Assembly (NCBI GenBank): GCA_031216445.1
Contig: CM062210.1
Location: forward strand, 2,326,001 to 2,390,000
Length of the DNA: 64,000 nt
Direction: 5' to 3'
DNA from: Lateolabrax maculatus
Lineage: Eukaryota; Chordata; Actinopteri; Acropomatiformes; Lateolabracidae
Shown: positions 13,546 through 26,375 of the stretch, piece by piece
Layout: each line of letters begins with the position of its first letter
How positions within the stretch are numbered: position 1 is the stretch's first letter
Notes under the pieces: generated by a model
Database searches by the model: none
Told to the model about the DNA's origin: nothing
What the model saw: only the letters and a program-made list of their open reading frames with translations
Translations under genes and position numbers: made by a program

Positions 13546-14104
13546 TGAATAATAAATAGACACTGTGTAGTCACCAGACAATCTTAAATTGTCTACATTA
13601 GAATCTGTTTTTTAAGATATCAGGCAAGGAGCCTTTTATTAAACAATGAAGTGAATCTAAAGGCAGAAATAACAGAGCGACCATTTGATTATATTGTTCA
13701 TTAAAGCCGCACCCAAACCCATGGAGGAAGGCATAGTTTCTTTCTCTTTAAAATTAATATGCAAATTCGTTTATTCACTGAGGGAATTAATACATTTTGG
13801 TGCTCACAGAAGGGAACATTTTAATATTTTATTATTCCTCACCTACATGAAAAAAAATGAATTTGAACCATTTTACATCATTTATCCAGTATGTTGTATT
13901 GTTGTTCTGCTGTGGTTTGTATTTATTTCTTCCAAATGTATTTTTTATGAAATGGATGCATGTTTTACAGCTTATTATAGAGCACTATTTATAAACAAGG
14001 AAATGAGGCAGAAGAAGAAAGACAGAATGAAGGAGACTGGAGACCAGGGAAGCTAACTGGAGACAAAACCAATGCAACCAGTATCAATATCTAATCCAGC
14101 CACT

Positions 14105-14155
<51 letters not shown>

Positions 14156-14329
14156 CATGCATGTATGTGGGGGTGGTGATGGGTTACATTTTGTCCCCTC
14201 CATCTGACTAAACTGCTCTCTGAAATAGACTCAGTTATTAGAGAGAGAAAGGAAGGGAGATCGAGGTAGAGAGACAGAGAGAGAGGAGGGAGGGAGCGAG
14301 AGGAGGGAGGGGTAAACAATTGCGAGGTA

Positions 14330-14386
<57 letters not shown>

Positions 14387-17300
14387 GGTACCTCGAGGGA
14401 GCGGCAGACAGAAAAAGGAGGAGAGAGAGAGGGAGCGGAGCTGCTGTATTATGTATCACTGAGTGACAGACGAGCCAGCGATCAGGCGCCGGCGACCGCC
14501 AGCAGACACACAAACAGACGAGCGTTAAGAGGACGGAGGGGCGAGGCCGCTGCGGTTGCATGCGGTAACCATGGCGCAGCTGTCTCCGAGCGCATCGCCA
14601 GGCACCCGTCGCCGTAGCGATGGCTCAGTGAGAGAGTGTCTCTTCTTCCCTGTTTCTGAACGCAACGAGCAGGAGAGGCTGGAGGCCCTGGTACGCCGGA
14701 GAGCCGGAGGCGCCGAGAGACGAAGAGGAGGAGGAGGAGGAGGAAGTGGAGGAGGGGGGGAGGCGCGGGACCACCTGGATAACAGGCCTAAACGCTGGAC
14801 ATGGGGAGGACCGCCTGATGGAGTGGAGGGTGAGTACGATGGGAGGTGGGTTTTTTTGTGTTGTTGACGAGGTGATGGAGGAAGAAGGAAAGCGATTGCA
14901 ATGATGTCAGCGGAGGGTTGGTTTGAGATGTAGAGCAGGGGGGAGCGTACGGGCGGATACTGATGGTAGCTGGGGTGGGGGGGAGGGGTGAGGGGTGTTT
15001 GTGGGGAGGTCTGGAGGTCAGGAGGAAAGGAAGAGGGGGGGATGGTTGGATGAAAGGGTGGGGACGACGAAGCAGGGGAGGGCGGCGGTGGGTTGAAGAG
15101 CGGGTGAAATGAGGATAGAGAGAGGGAAGGTGAAGATGTGAGGAGGAGGAGAAGTGATGGAGCTGAAGAAAGGAGAAGGGCAGTGGATGGAAAAGGGTGT
15201 GGAGGCTGCAATGCAGGAGCCGCTCGGCGCTTTGTCTCCAAACCTCATCGGGGTTACGAGAGGCTCTGTGTGTTTACAGTCTCGTACATCGTCCATATGT
15301 AATCAGACGTACTGAAGCTGTGGTTTTAATCTGGTGTCAGCTGATGGTTTTGGCTTGTAAATGTGCTACAGGTGTGTGTTTGTATGTGTGTGTGTGTGTG
15401 TCATTGCTCTGTTGTTTTATTTCTGAGCTGGGAGGCAGGTCGAATTCCCAGAGGAGCGGGAGTTACACATCAACCTTGAACGCACCAAGGCCACGCACAT
15501 AAACACTGACGAAAAGTGCGACATGAGACCGTTTCCTGTATCAACATGCGTCGCTCTTAATTTATGTCTTTTTCTTTCGTATCACATCCCCCTCGTCTTT
15601 TTCCGAGATATTCCTGCCGTCATGTCGGCCAGCGGGAGGCCAGAGCGCCGCCAGCCCGGCAGCTAGATCCTGTGGTGCATTCATAACGCCATCAATTATT
15701 CACTGAACCCATCAGGGTGGCCGTCCTGGCACTGACCGGGATCAGGGTCCACCCAGCGGCTCGTCTGGCTCCGGCCCGGCTGGCTGGCAGAGGGGGCTGC
15801 TCTGGGATCTGTCGGGCCCAGCAGAACGCTCACTGCAGCAGAAACGGCGACATCTCATCTTACAGCTCCGCTCGATTAAAGGACAGAGACTCACTAACGA
15901 CACAAAGTGTGTGTTTGTGTGCTGCGTATTTTTGTCTGGTTCCAAGGTGGTTCCACTTAAAATTCTGCGCACTGATAATAGCTGCCTTTTCTCAGTTTAT
16001 TCTGACAAGAAGTTCAATCCATCATGGCAGCAATGGTGGCTTTTTCTGAACCAGGGAAACATCACAACTGACTCATTCGTGTCCACATGTTTTATGTTCT
16101 GAAAAACTGAAAGAAAAATGTATTGGCCAATAATAAGCTGACCTTCCAGACTATAAATCCACTAGCTATGACCAGCTTCTCCAGCATGATTAATGCAAAT
16201 ACAACAGGAAGCTGACGATCAGTACAGCCAAACACTGTTCAAACCACAGAAATTTATTTTAAATTCTAGTGGAGATGCTGAAGTTTTCAAGGGAATCACT
16301 TCTGTCAGGATGAAACTGGAGGAAATGTGTTTGAAATGATTCAACAGACATGTCTAGTATTTTAATGTGTTGGACTGGTGCAGCCATTAAAAACATGAAA
16401 TCGTTTAAATATCTCGCTCAGTTTCAACAGAAACAAGCTGATTCTGAACATATATGATACTGTCGGACAGTGTGGAATAAGAAGCAAAAAGGATGTTTTA
16501 TGCTTTTATAGGGTTAAATGATGCATGTAAGTGGGGCTGTGTTTTTTCCATCACTGATGTGGAAATCTTTTTAATTGCTAGTGATTTATGTGGATGTTTA
16601 TAAACATTTATTTTCCTCATTGCAAAGAGAACCTTTATTTGAAACAGACTTATTCCAGTGAAAGTGCCTTTTTTTGTCCAGTTTCAGCCACACAAGCCGC
16701 GTGGTTGTTCTGCAACTTTGGTCCCGACTGAAAAATCTCAGTAGCTTTTGGACAGACGTCCATAAGATTGTGTGACAATCATGGTGCCCAGAGGATAAAT
16801 CCTGAATTATTTGGGGGATTTTGTGGTGCAGAGAGAAACGTCTCCACAGCTGTTGGATGTATTATTACCTCATCGAGCCCATTTATCAGGCAACAGTTTT
16901 TCCTCACAATCATGAATAGACTTCCCACAATGAAAACAAAGATGGCAGCAATTCACTTACAGCTTTATTGCCTGTTTTTACTGCTTCATGTTGCATCGAG
17001 AACCTCGTTTTGTCTGACTTGATGAGGATTCGCCACTGATAAGGTTTTGATGTGGTTGTTACCTGTTTGTGTATCCGTGTGTTAGTGACGCAGGTGTGCG
17101 AGTGTGTGTCTACAGGTGCGAGTGTGTAACGCTTTGCTTTCTCCGCTCTGCTTCACCTGCTGCCCAGGTAACCCTAAGACCCCGCCCTGCCCTGCCATTG
17201 GCTCCGCTCAGCCCAATGAGCTTCCTGCTGCTTCCAGTGCCAGCCAATCCCGTAACGGTACAGACCACATGACTCTGTGTGTGCCACGCTCATACCGCTC

Positions 17301-18538
17301 CCCCCACCACGAATCCTTCTGCCTCACCTGCAGCTGTTCCTCTGTCTGCATGTGCGTGGACGTCTTTGTACCGTCTCATCTGCTGTTTTATCGTCCTGCA
17401 GTGTGTTTATGACGTGTGTGTATTGTGCAGTGTTGGGGAAACTTGCTCGTGAAATCTATTTTTTTCACATCAACAACATACATACATGCAGCGAAAGGGT
17501 TTCTAGGGAACTGTAGTTCCTCCTGCAACATCTCAACAACATCGTGCATATCTGCAGTCCTTTGTGTCACACAAATGCGGAGATATCCAGCAGTATTTGT
17601 GTTGGGCCGACACCCAACATGGAGCTACAAAGAGACGATCAGATGGTGAAAGCACACAGATGAAAGATTTCTGTTGCCGGGGGTTTTTCTACAGGCTAGT
17701 TTGCCAAATGTGACACAGCTCCTTGTGCACAGATTCACTGTATGTTGGCAGACACGTGAACATCTGGGCAGACTTGCAGATGCAGAAAAATTTCTCAAAC
17801 AGAAATACTGTGAAGCAAACAAGGCTTTTGGCCTTTTATCAGTTGTTAAACCTCCTGCAGAAATATATGGTTTGAGCCACCAAAAAATACATTAAATACT
17901 TATAAAATCATTTACAGTACAGCACAGTAAGTTAGCAGTGTGTTGTCTTCATAAAATGCTTGATTTTATATTTGTACTATGAAATATTTGAAATAAGCGA
18001 TGCTCCATCTGTCTCCTCTCTGCTCCTCAGTCTGAATATCAACCGCCTGATATTTACTTATTATAGCCAATTGGTGTCTAGATTTTAGTAATGCGACAGT
18101 GTTTGGTAACTCTGCTGACCCTGTGCATGTATTTCTCTCCATGCACATGAGTCACATGAGTGGAAAAGCAACACGTACAAAGATATGTAGTTTTTTTATT
18201 ACTAAACATAAGCTGAATGTGTAAAATAAGTAGGAAAATCTTCAGCTTAAAGTCCCGCTTTAAGAGAAACAAATGTGTGACCTCCAACACTGACATATTT
18301 GTGTTCATGTGTTACAAATGAGTGCTATCGTTCATCGCTTTCATCAACAGTCCACTGACAGTATTTCCACATCTCCTCTGTGGGTAATGGCTGTCTGGTG
18401 TGGAGCCCCCCCACCGACCCCCCACCCTTATCACAACAAAGGGCTGCTCCACTTCCTGTCTTCCTGGCCCAGGGCCGTGTCTACCGATGCATCGATATCG
18501 CTCTCAGTAGGGAACCCAGTCTGTAAAACGCCCCTCTG

Positions 18539-18604
<66 letters not shown>

Positions 18605-18730
18605 ACACACACAAACACACACACACACACACACACATGCACCATACATCATACCAGACATTTACCCTGTAGCTATCTGAAGCTTATTAGACCCCACCTA
18701 CACACAGGCAAGTGCAATTAGATCGCCACA

Positions 18731-18777
<47 letters not shown>

Positions 18778-21700
18778 TTATCTCTGTCCCATATTACAGA
18801 AGCAGCTACTGCAGAAATCACGTTTTTTTTTGGTTGTTCTTTGCCCTTTTGCTAAACTGCGAACTGCAGGGATTTCACTGTGACCTGCCCTTTTATTCCA
18901 CTTCTAATGTACTGACTTGTTGTTTTATAATATTACATTTTTTCTTCTTTGTTGAATATAAGAAAAAATGGCGATATAAAAAAAAAGGCTGTATGCAGAG
19001 AAGATCATCTAAAAGGGAAAAGGAGCAAAGACTCCAGCCAGTCAGGATATCAAACCATAAAAAACTAAACAACAAACAACAAAAGTGAATTTAGGTTAAG
19101 ATTAATATAATTTATTATGCAAAACCTCTTAATTCAGTACAAAGAAAATAACATAAAGAAATCTTTTCCTTCATGATGCATTAACACAACATTGATGTAT
19201 TATAGCAGCTTGTCTGTCAGTGTTTACATGCACACAGACAATAAACATATTGCAGAGTAGAGCATTGGACTATTTGATCATATTAAAACTAATAAAAGAT
19301 GATAAATAATATAATTAACATGATAAACCCTTTTCACAAATTGACTGACAACTGAATTAATCATGGTCTTTCAATTAAGAAACAAAATGTTTTATATATG
19401 TGGGGATAAAAGCAAAACAGCTTTGAGCTCGTGTTGAGATTCAGAATATAAAATATAAAAAGTTATTTATAGGTTAGCTTAGCTTAGCACAAACACTGGA
19501 AACAGGGGGAAACTGCTAGCTTCCACCTTCCAGCACCCCTAAAGTTCACTAATTATAAATTATATCTTGTTACATTTATATAACATGTTTTGTATTCATA
19601 TTACTTATATTAACTCTAATCAAAGTTTAATAGTGTGCATGTACACGCTGAATATTGAGGTTTTTTCCCGTCTTCTGTCTGGATGTTGTCGCGGTGCCTT
19701 CAGGTGCCGTCTGGAACATTTTCCCCTCAGTTTCACGGGACTGCAGTGGCTTCCTCTGTATCATCATCATCCTCCATTTCATGATGAAGCAGGTTGCCGA
19801 AAGACCGGCTCTGCTCTCTGTTCTGCTGCTTCATGTCTGTCTTACATCACCAAGGTTAATTTATTCAGCAGCCTGCATGGCTTATTGATCGGCAGGATTA
19901 TTTTCCGTGTGAGCCGGCAGTTTTGTGTTTGTCGTGTGATCGGGGCGTTTGTTGAAGGTATTCGGGACATTTGCACCGTCCGTCTGTGGTTTTGGTTCAC
20001 TGTCCTGCATGTGTCCGTCTGTGTGAGTGATTTTGTGTTTTGTTTGGTTCTTTTGAATCAGTCAGCGACTTCCTGTCTCCACCCGCGATGGATCCGCCAA
20101 TCAACAAACAGCTCTCCAACTCTTCAGCCGCCCTCCATTCACCAGAGAGAGGTGAGAGAGACGTTCACAGTCGGATGGGATTCGAAAATGATGCAAAACA
20201 GGTCGAACACACCCTGTGTTGAGGGATACTGTAGATTACTTGAGTATTTCCAATTTATGGTACTTTATACTTTTACTGGTCTACATTTCAGAGGCAAATG
20301 TTGAGCTTTTTACACCACAACATTTATCTAATTCAATACCTTTTATTAGATTAATTTATTATATAAAAAGAATCCCGACCATGTGACCCCCTTACAAAAA
20401 ACAAACTGTGTTGAGGCCTCTTTGTATAATAAAATAATAATATATCAGTCAAAGGGGACATTTTTCTAAGCAATATACTTTGATACTTTCAGTAAATGTT
20501 GCTGATAAAATGTATGTACTTTTACTAGGGTAGGATTTTGAATGCAGGGTGTATTTCATAAATTTAAGTTGTTTTTTTGTCAAAATGTTCACTTCTTATC
20601 CACACTTAGCTGTGTCTAATTATTGTGACTCAAATATGTAATATAAATATATCTTGGCTCCAGAGAAGAAACAACACTTGTGTTTTTAAGATGTCCAGGC
20701 ACCTTGTTGTGAATATTTTGATAAGTGTGTCCTCTTCTGATTTTTGTCGGCATGTGTGTAATCGTCGTGGTGTGTCCATCTGTGTGTGTGTGTCGGTCTG
20801 TGACCCATCAGTGTCTTTTGTGTCCCATCGAACAGCTTCCCAAAACAACCACAGACCGTACAGAAGTTCCTCCAACCGCAGGAGCGTTGCTGGATTCCCC
20901 GACGAGACGTCCAGAGCCAAAACACCCACGGTCAGCCCTCACACACACACACACACACACACTCACACACTCACTCACTGGCATGCACACACACACAAAC
21001 ACACAAGTGCCTGCAGCTGTAACGTGGAGATTCAAAGGTCCCACTATGTAAAGATTAATTTAAATATCTCTGTGGAGTTGCTGTGAACACATGAGGCTGT
21101 GAAGGAGACTACATTTCCCATAAACCTTGTTGGTTTACTTTGGAAAGAGGATCTTACTGCTCTGCTTAAATGTTTTCTTGTTTCTCCTCGGGAGGATAAA
21201 CATATTGAAATGTTTGTTCCACTGACTTTTTATTCGTCATCATGATTAAATCTTCACTTTTGTTCCCTCATCGTGTTTTTGTGTTGCAAAGCAATTTGAC
21301 CCGGCGGCTCTTAATGTGAAAATGCAAAGTAGAGGGACGAAAACTGAAGCTGAAATCTGTGAGCGTTATAGAATCAGCTCGTCTTACAGGAATAAATTAT
21401 ACGCCTGTTTTCCAAAATTGGAGCCAGTTCAGTTCCGATTGAAGGAATCCCAGCGTCGAACACTCAACATGATCTCTTTAACATCCAAAACGGTTGCATT
21501 TGGATTTGAGATCCACGCAGGTTTTAAACATGATCGGGAGTAAAAAGTGACAAACCAGGATGCAAATGTGATTCCCAAAAAGTCACAGGACCCAGGAAGG
21601 GACAGAAGAAATAGATCCGGATCAGTTTGGACAGACGTGAAGAAGATTTCACTTTCACGTCGGGCTCTAACGCGGCTTCACAGTGTTCGCAGTAGTGCTC

Positions 21701-24700
21701 TTGTTATTGTTACAGTAATATTTGTAAATGTGACTTGCAGGGGGAGTCTCCAAACACACCGGCCCGCAGTCCTTCCTTCAAGGCCAACAGCAAGGGCCCC
21801 GCCACGCCGAAACGGTACGTAACACACACACACACACCTCACCTCACCTAGATTATAGACCAGGTGAGCTGATGTGGTTGTGTATTTTTTATATTTTGTT
21901 TTAGAGTGAGGTCGACCAGGAGTCGCGCCCAGTCGCCCTGTTCCCCCGGACAGTACCCCCCCTCCCCGCTCCGGCAGAGGGCCACCACCCCTGGCACCGA
22001 CGACAGGGGTCACACCACTGAGGTCAAAGGTCACAGCACCCTGGAGAGGAAATCAACCAAACCTGAGAGCTCGGAGAAAAAGATCCCAAAATCCACCAGC
22101 AAAGAACTGAATGCAGGTGAAGGCTCAGCTAGAGACACGTGGTTGAAACAAGAGGTTGTCGACACGTTTTGTTAAGTCATCCTGCACCACACGCTGACTC
22201 GGCCATCTTTGCCTCTCTAACCACACAGAGTCTCCGGGCACGCCCTCGGGCAGAAGCGTCGGTGGGACGACGGATGCTGAGGAGGCGTCCAGACTGCTGG
22301 CAGAGAGACGACGTATGGCCCGAATACAGAAGGAGCTGGAGGAGAGACAACGGCAGGAGGACGAGAGGTGTGTGTGTGCCCAAATCCTTTTAAAACCAAA
22401 GGCCGACCCCAGGGTTGACAAACACAATTAAAATTATGATTTATTTGTTGCGCTGTATGGTGGCCTGTGGAGCTCAAACCTCATGTGTTCCTTCAGGCTG
22501 AGGGCTGAGGAGGAGCAGAGGAGGCAGCAGGAGGCGAGAGAGAGGCAGGAGAGAGCTGCACAACAGGCGGAGGAGGAGCGAGTGAGGCGGGAGGAGGAGA
22601 GGAGGAACAAGGAGGACGAGGAGAGACGACAGAAGGAGCAGAGATGGAAGGACATGCAGGATCAGCTGGACAGAGAGGTCAGGCTGCGTAAACGTCTTAT
22701 TTGTTATTTTTAATATTTGTATCCATGTAACTTGCTCAAGTATTCTCTACTTACAGGAAAATACTTTAAAATCCTTCCCTGTGGTTGCAGCTATCTGCAT
22801 GTGCAGAGGTTTAATAATATTTATCGTTTCACTGACTTAACAACTGAAATGATTTACTATCACTAACTTAATTTACTTACTACTGCCACACTACTGTACA
22901 TACAGGTACCTGTAAACCCTGATCCCACTAAACCACTAAACTCTACTTTTACAGAAAGAAATGTAGAAATACAGACAGAAGGTGTGAATGACTGGGTGTT
23001 TTTCAGAGGGAGGAGGCCTTCCTGCGAGCCCAGAAAGAGGCAGAGAGGAAGAGACAGGAGAGAGAGCTGCTGCACATCCAGGAGGAGCAGGAGAGGCTGC
23101 AGAGGAAGAAGGTATCAGAGATCTGCACATGGTTCTCTCCCATAAAGCATATGTCAAAACATAAAATTAACTTTCACAAGTGGCGTTATTGAATTTGATG
23201 AAAAGGAAAATCTGCAATTAAACTTTGATAGAATTAAAAAGGAGGTACAAACAATATTAAAACCAATGTGTGCTTCACTTTTAGTTTGTATGTTACAGTT
23301 GTGTCTGTGTCTGCGTTGTGTTCTGTCTGTTTTCACAGAGGATTGAGGAGATTATGAAGAGGACACGTAAGAGTGAAGTGGAGCCTTTGTCTGGTGCTGC
23401 AGGTGAATGTAAAACACAACATCAGCTCATAATCTCCCTGATGACTTCATTTTCTGCACCATGGCAATTTGATTTATTTTATTTTAAATTATTTTGTTCT
23501 ATTACTCATTCTGTGACTTATTCACTCCACTTTTTGTTTTGTTGCTTTACTCGGATGTGAAATATTCTGACAAAACTTTTATTTAATCTTGTTTCTCCAA
23601 GTTAATTAGTTTTCTCTAAAATTGAATGCGATCAGCCTCAGCTGCAGTGTGACTCAGCAGAGTTGGACAGGCAGGTGAACAGTGCCTCCTGATGGTTAAA
23701 AGGCAGTAACACCAACTGTACTGTACTGCAGTACTGGGTGAACTCTCTGACCCAAGCTGACTTACATTACTACGCTTTTATCAGCACAGGTCGCAGCACC
23801 GGAAGTGTTCATTTCTATTGATGTGGAACGATGTAAAGCAAATAACCAGCGACTGTTTGTATTTTAACACTTTGTCAGTTATCATCACAGATAGACGAAT
23901 GGGAACAGAAAGGAGAAGCTTAGAGCTTTTGAAAAATATGTTGTTCAGTATCTTTGGTGTCCTGTTACTCCCTCTTGTTCTATTAAACAGTAAATAAAGA
24001 CTTGCTTGTTAACTCTCAGAAATAAAGGTGAAAGTATATTTAAGGTACAAATTTCACAAATGTACCCTCAAAGGTACAATCATTAAGTTACCAGTATATA
24101 TATATATGCAGCCTCTGCCGGTCACAACTGCACGTTCATCACCAAGTCAGGTTACCGAGGTTACCAGTTTGGCGTTCTCTCTTCCTAATAACCCAGCCAC
24201 GTAACTATCGTTACACTTTAAGATCCTCCTTACCGCGGGAATATTCCAGATTAACCATCTATCATCTTTTTTTTTACTATTATTATATATCGGCCTTTCA
24301 AAAATCAGTCGACCTCTTCTTGAATGAATTTCCCAGAAAAAACACCTGTTAAACAATACTGTGTGTTCGCAGCGTCTGACATGAGATCAGAGGCTGCGGT
24401 CCCCTCAGAGGAGGACGCTCCAACTCCAGCTGAAGCCCCCGTCATCATGCTTGGACCCCTGGAGAATAAGATCTGTGTGGACGAGCTGTCTGACGGAGTC
24501 CAGTCCATGGACGTGAGGTGAGACGTCTTTGTTTGTCTCTCTCAGGTGTTTTTTTCAGCTGAAGAACTTCATGCTCAGTTATGCAGTGTAGAAAAAGAAA
24601 ATACAGGTTCTTATATATTTTACACATTTCAGTTGGACTGCCAAGTTTTGTCTGCATTGAGGCGACTCCACACATACCAATCAGCCTTATTGACTTCTTT

Positions 24701-25215
24701 TTTCCAGTCATGCATCTCATTATCATCCTGTGCTTCTCATCCAAACAGCCAAACGTTTGTATAACGTGTCACAGATGAAGGATTTATTAAATTTATTAAA
24801 TTTAAATGTCCAAGCGTGGAGACGCATCTTGTCATAACAACATAATAATTTTATGCTGAAGCTGTATCTTGAAAAGTGCAAATTAATCAAATATTCTGTC
24901 TCTGTCATCATTATGTCTTTAAGTTCTCCATCTGTCTCCATCAGTCCAGTGTCCAGGGACGAGCCGGCGAGCGCTCACGAGTTTTCACCGGTCACTGAGG
25001 TGATTGACGGCTGCCCCCTGGAGCACCTGATGGACATCGATGCCCACGGGCGAGGACAGCGACAGGGTGCAGAAACACCCCCCTACCCCAAGCTGCAGGC
25101 CGGCAGCGGGGTCGGAGACCTCAACAAGAACCTGCTGATTCAAGCGTATAACGCCGCCTCTGAATCCACCCAGCTCATCCACAGCATCGGCCCGAGCAAA
25201 CTGGACGTCCAGTAG
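7114..25215 (+). CDS. map7d2: MAP7 domain-containing protein 2 (microtubule-associated, ensconsin family)
   Basis: MAP7 proteins bind microtubules through an N-terminal coiled coil and recruit/activate kinesin-1 through a C-terminal MAP7 domain. Coding exons: 7114-7150, 8243-8326, 8598-8651, 9671-9831, 14673-14829, 17168-17257, 20062-20151, 20836-20930, 21741-21814, 21905-22116, 22229-22367, 22497-22677, 23007-23111, 23339-23402, 24373-24517, 24945-25215 (1959 nt, 652 aa, all phases agree). Residues about 40-165 hold the Arg/Glu-rich coiled coil (SRLDLAKERQEDREKTQ, RKMEEQRRKEHQRRAAAEGK) and the family hallmark RWTWGG. Residues about 190-350 are Ser/Pro-rich and basic. Residues about 365-510 are the MAP7 domain: DAEEASRLLAERRRMARIQK, then near-continuous Glu/Arg helix, ending RIEEIMKRTRKSE. 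The acidic tail ends IGPSKLDVQ, comparable to GSKPSRLDV in MAP7. Position between eif1ax and bclaf3 identifies MAP7D2 rather than MAP7, MAP7D1 or MAP7D3. Start: the only in-frame ATG before the first donor that fits; a second promoter is likely (see 14385-14672). Confidence 0.93.
9340..9440. repeat. Dispersed teleost-type repeat fragment
   Basis: The run 'cctttattggatatccagca' through 'gtcccTGGTTGGATGCAGCC' resembles a widespread fish repeat that contains a tRNA-like TGGATTCGAACC block. It lies in map7d2 intron 3, upstream of the exon at 9671. Family assignment is from memory. Confidence 0.45.
11936..12184. mobile_element. hAT-type MITE, 'ttagggctgcaac' family
   Basis: Begins TAGGGCTGCAAC and ends ATAGCCCTA, so its termini are inverted. 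The interior shows the 'gtctgtaaaatgtcagaaaa' and 'caaatcctcacatttgagaa' blocks that recur at 53541-53745. Non-coding, 249 bp, in map7d2 intron 4. No clear 8-bp target-site duplication is left. Confidence 0.75.
14107..14154. repeat. (GT)24 microsatellite
   Basis: Uninterrupted GT run about 420 bp upstream of the possible internal start codon of map7d2. Confidence 0.95.
14334..14381. repeat. (GA)n microsatellite
   Basis: Uninterrupted GA run embedded in a larger purine-rich stretch (14237-14430). GA tracts like this are common in vertebrate 5' UTRs and promoters. Confidence 0.95.
14385..14672 (+). promoter_or_regulatory. map7d2: Probable internal promoter and alternative first coding exon of map7d2
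   Basis: A CpG-rich block follows the GA tract. ATG at 14571 sits in a strong Kozak context (accATGg). Reading from it gives 34 codons (MAQLSPSASPGTRRRS..., ending ERNEQ) that run without a stop straight into the exon at 14673, in the correct frame. The same sequence also serves as the pyrimidine tract and acceptor (aacgagcag) for splicing from exon 4. A transcript starting here would make a MAP7D2 lacking most of the N-terminal microtubule-binding coiled coil but keeping RWTWGG and the MAP7 domain. This is inferred; no transcript data are available. Confidence 0.5.
18540..18637. repeat. (CA)n microsatellite, interrupted
   Basis: Long CA run with AAA interruptions in a map7d2 intron; a second (CA)n run lies at 18732-18774. 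Confidence 0.95.
19470..19545. repeat. Dispersed 'TTAGCTTAGCA' repeat fragment
   Basis: Contains 'ggttagcttagcttagcac' and 'actggaaacagggggaaact'. Related copies lie at about 46670-46745 (opposite strand) and 49095-49135, so this is a dispersed family in the window; I recall it as common in percomorph fish. Confidence 0.65.
20225..20530. repeat. Copy of the 'cttgagtatttccatttta' dispersed element
   Basis: Shares 'cttgagtatttcca', 'actttatacttttact' and 'acatttcagaggcaa' with copies at 42555-42640, 49456-49545, 54585-55094 and 57605-57690. Lies in map7d2 intron 7. Confidence 0.65.
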
Positions 25216-26375
25216 CCAGGTAGAGACTCGCCATGGTTAACAGTCAGCGTCTGTCGATCTTTTTGTCTGTCTCCTGATTATCAGCCAAGTTTATTAAAGT
25301 GCAATATTACACAGCTGGGAAATATACTTATTCACCTTCTGTTATTTAGATGAAAAGATTGATACCACTCTACAGCAGCTGATGCTTAGATAAGATATTT
25401 CTTGGCTAAAAGTCCAGCATGTAGCCCATGTAAAACAACAACTTTTACACTTCAAGATTAAAAAAACATTTTGATGGTACACTCACTTCTAATAAGGAGA
25501 ATGTCGCCTCTCTCATTCCCACTCGGTGCCCCAAACGCCTGTTCTTGCACTGTGTAACTTGGGTTTCCCGGGCAGGATCTCCCGGGACAAGTGCGTTAAC
25601 ACATCACGGCACTATGTCGCACGATGGATGTCACAGCAGTGACACTTTCCTCTTGTGTCAAAGTCTTTTTCCACTTTTAATAGTGTTTCTTTCCCGTGCT
25701 GTATTCACCATGTGTGGCAGCAGAGGGTGCTGTTGCTTCTCAAATTGAAGGTAGCAACACACCTCATGGATTTTACTTGATGTGGTCTCATTGATCTGCT
25801 AACAGTTTTATCTTCTCTCTCCCTCTCTCTCTCTCAGGAGCTTTTCGGGGGCCGGCAGGTTTGGAAAGAAAACAGGAGCCAGGAGAAACAGACCAAGAGA
25901 CCATCACCTCTGTCTGCAACGAACAACAATCATCATTTCCACAAGGAACAAACGCTGAACAACCCACGTCACATCTCTATTACCAAAACCTCGCAAACTC
26001 ATAAGAGCAAAGCTTCTGGCCACATTTTGAGGCAGCGCAGATGGGCAGTTTGGACTCTCACAAACACAACAAAGCTTGACTAAATCATGCAAATAATGTG
26101 AAGTATATTTATGACACAATTATGTGACAGAGAAGGAAGTTGGGTTGGCATTATCGCATGTTTGTCTTATGAAAAAGTTCAGGAGAGCGACGACTGTAAA
26201 GGTTTATTCATCAAAAACTAAGGAAACACTTGCTGAAACTTTGTTCATGTTAAAAAGCATGAATTGGGAATTTAACTAATTCAAACCTGTCAGCCCAAAT
26301 CTACACACATCAACCTAATGTTTCATTTACAGATTACATATTTTGTATGTAATAAATCAGTGCGTCTCCTCTACA
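25216..26375 (+). other. map7d2: map7d2 3' UTR, split by one intron
   Basis: Four bases after the stop codon the exon ends at a donor (25219, then gtagag). The intron closes at a long CT tract and ctctcag at 25837, and the UTR resumes at 25838. AATAAA at 26351-26356 is the likely polyadenylation signal. The junction is far less than 50 nt past the stop, so it should not trigger nonsense-mediated decay. Confidence 0.65.

Larger units (their letters stand above)
9832..14672 (+). other. Long map7d2 intron 4
   Basis: 4.8-kb intron between the exon encoding the N-terminal coiled coil and the exon that follows it. It contains a GGTACC-rich degraded repeat (about 11214-11300), a hAT-type MITE (11936-12184), a CA tract (13519-13545), GT and GA microsatellites, and at its 3' end a probable alternative promoter. 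No other exon was recognised. Confidence 0.7.

Noticed and set aside
14525..15241. 238-codon open frame on the - strand, Pro/Ser-rich
   Set aside because: It is the shadow of GA- and GGA-rich + strand sequence around the map7d2 exon at 14673; no domain and low complexity.
17258..17412. Read-through of map7d2 exon 6 past its donor (DHMTLCVPRSYRSPHH...)
   Set aside because: Ending at 17257 with phase 1 joins perfectly to the exon at 20062, giving a MAP7-like SDFLSPPAMDPPINK; the extension has no family similarity.
18540..18774. Regularly spaced repeats that might suggest an array
   Set aside because: They are plain CA microsatellites without unique spacers; CRISPR arrays do not occur in animal nuclear genomes.
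19567..20304. 245-codon open frame on the + strand
   Set aside because: Wrong frame relative to the real map7d2 exon 20062-20151 that it overlaps; composition is intron-like with a dispersed element at its end.
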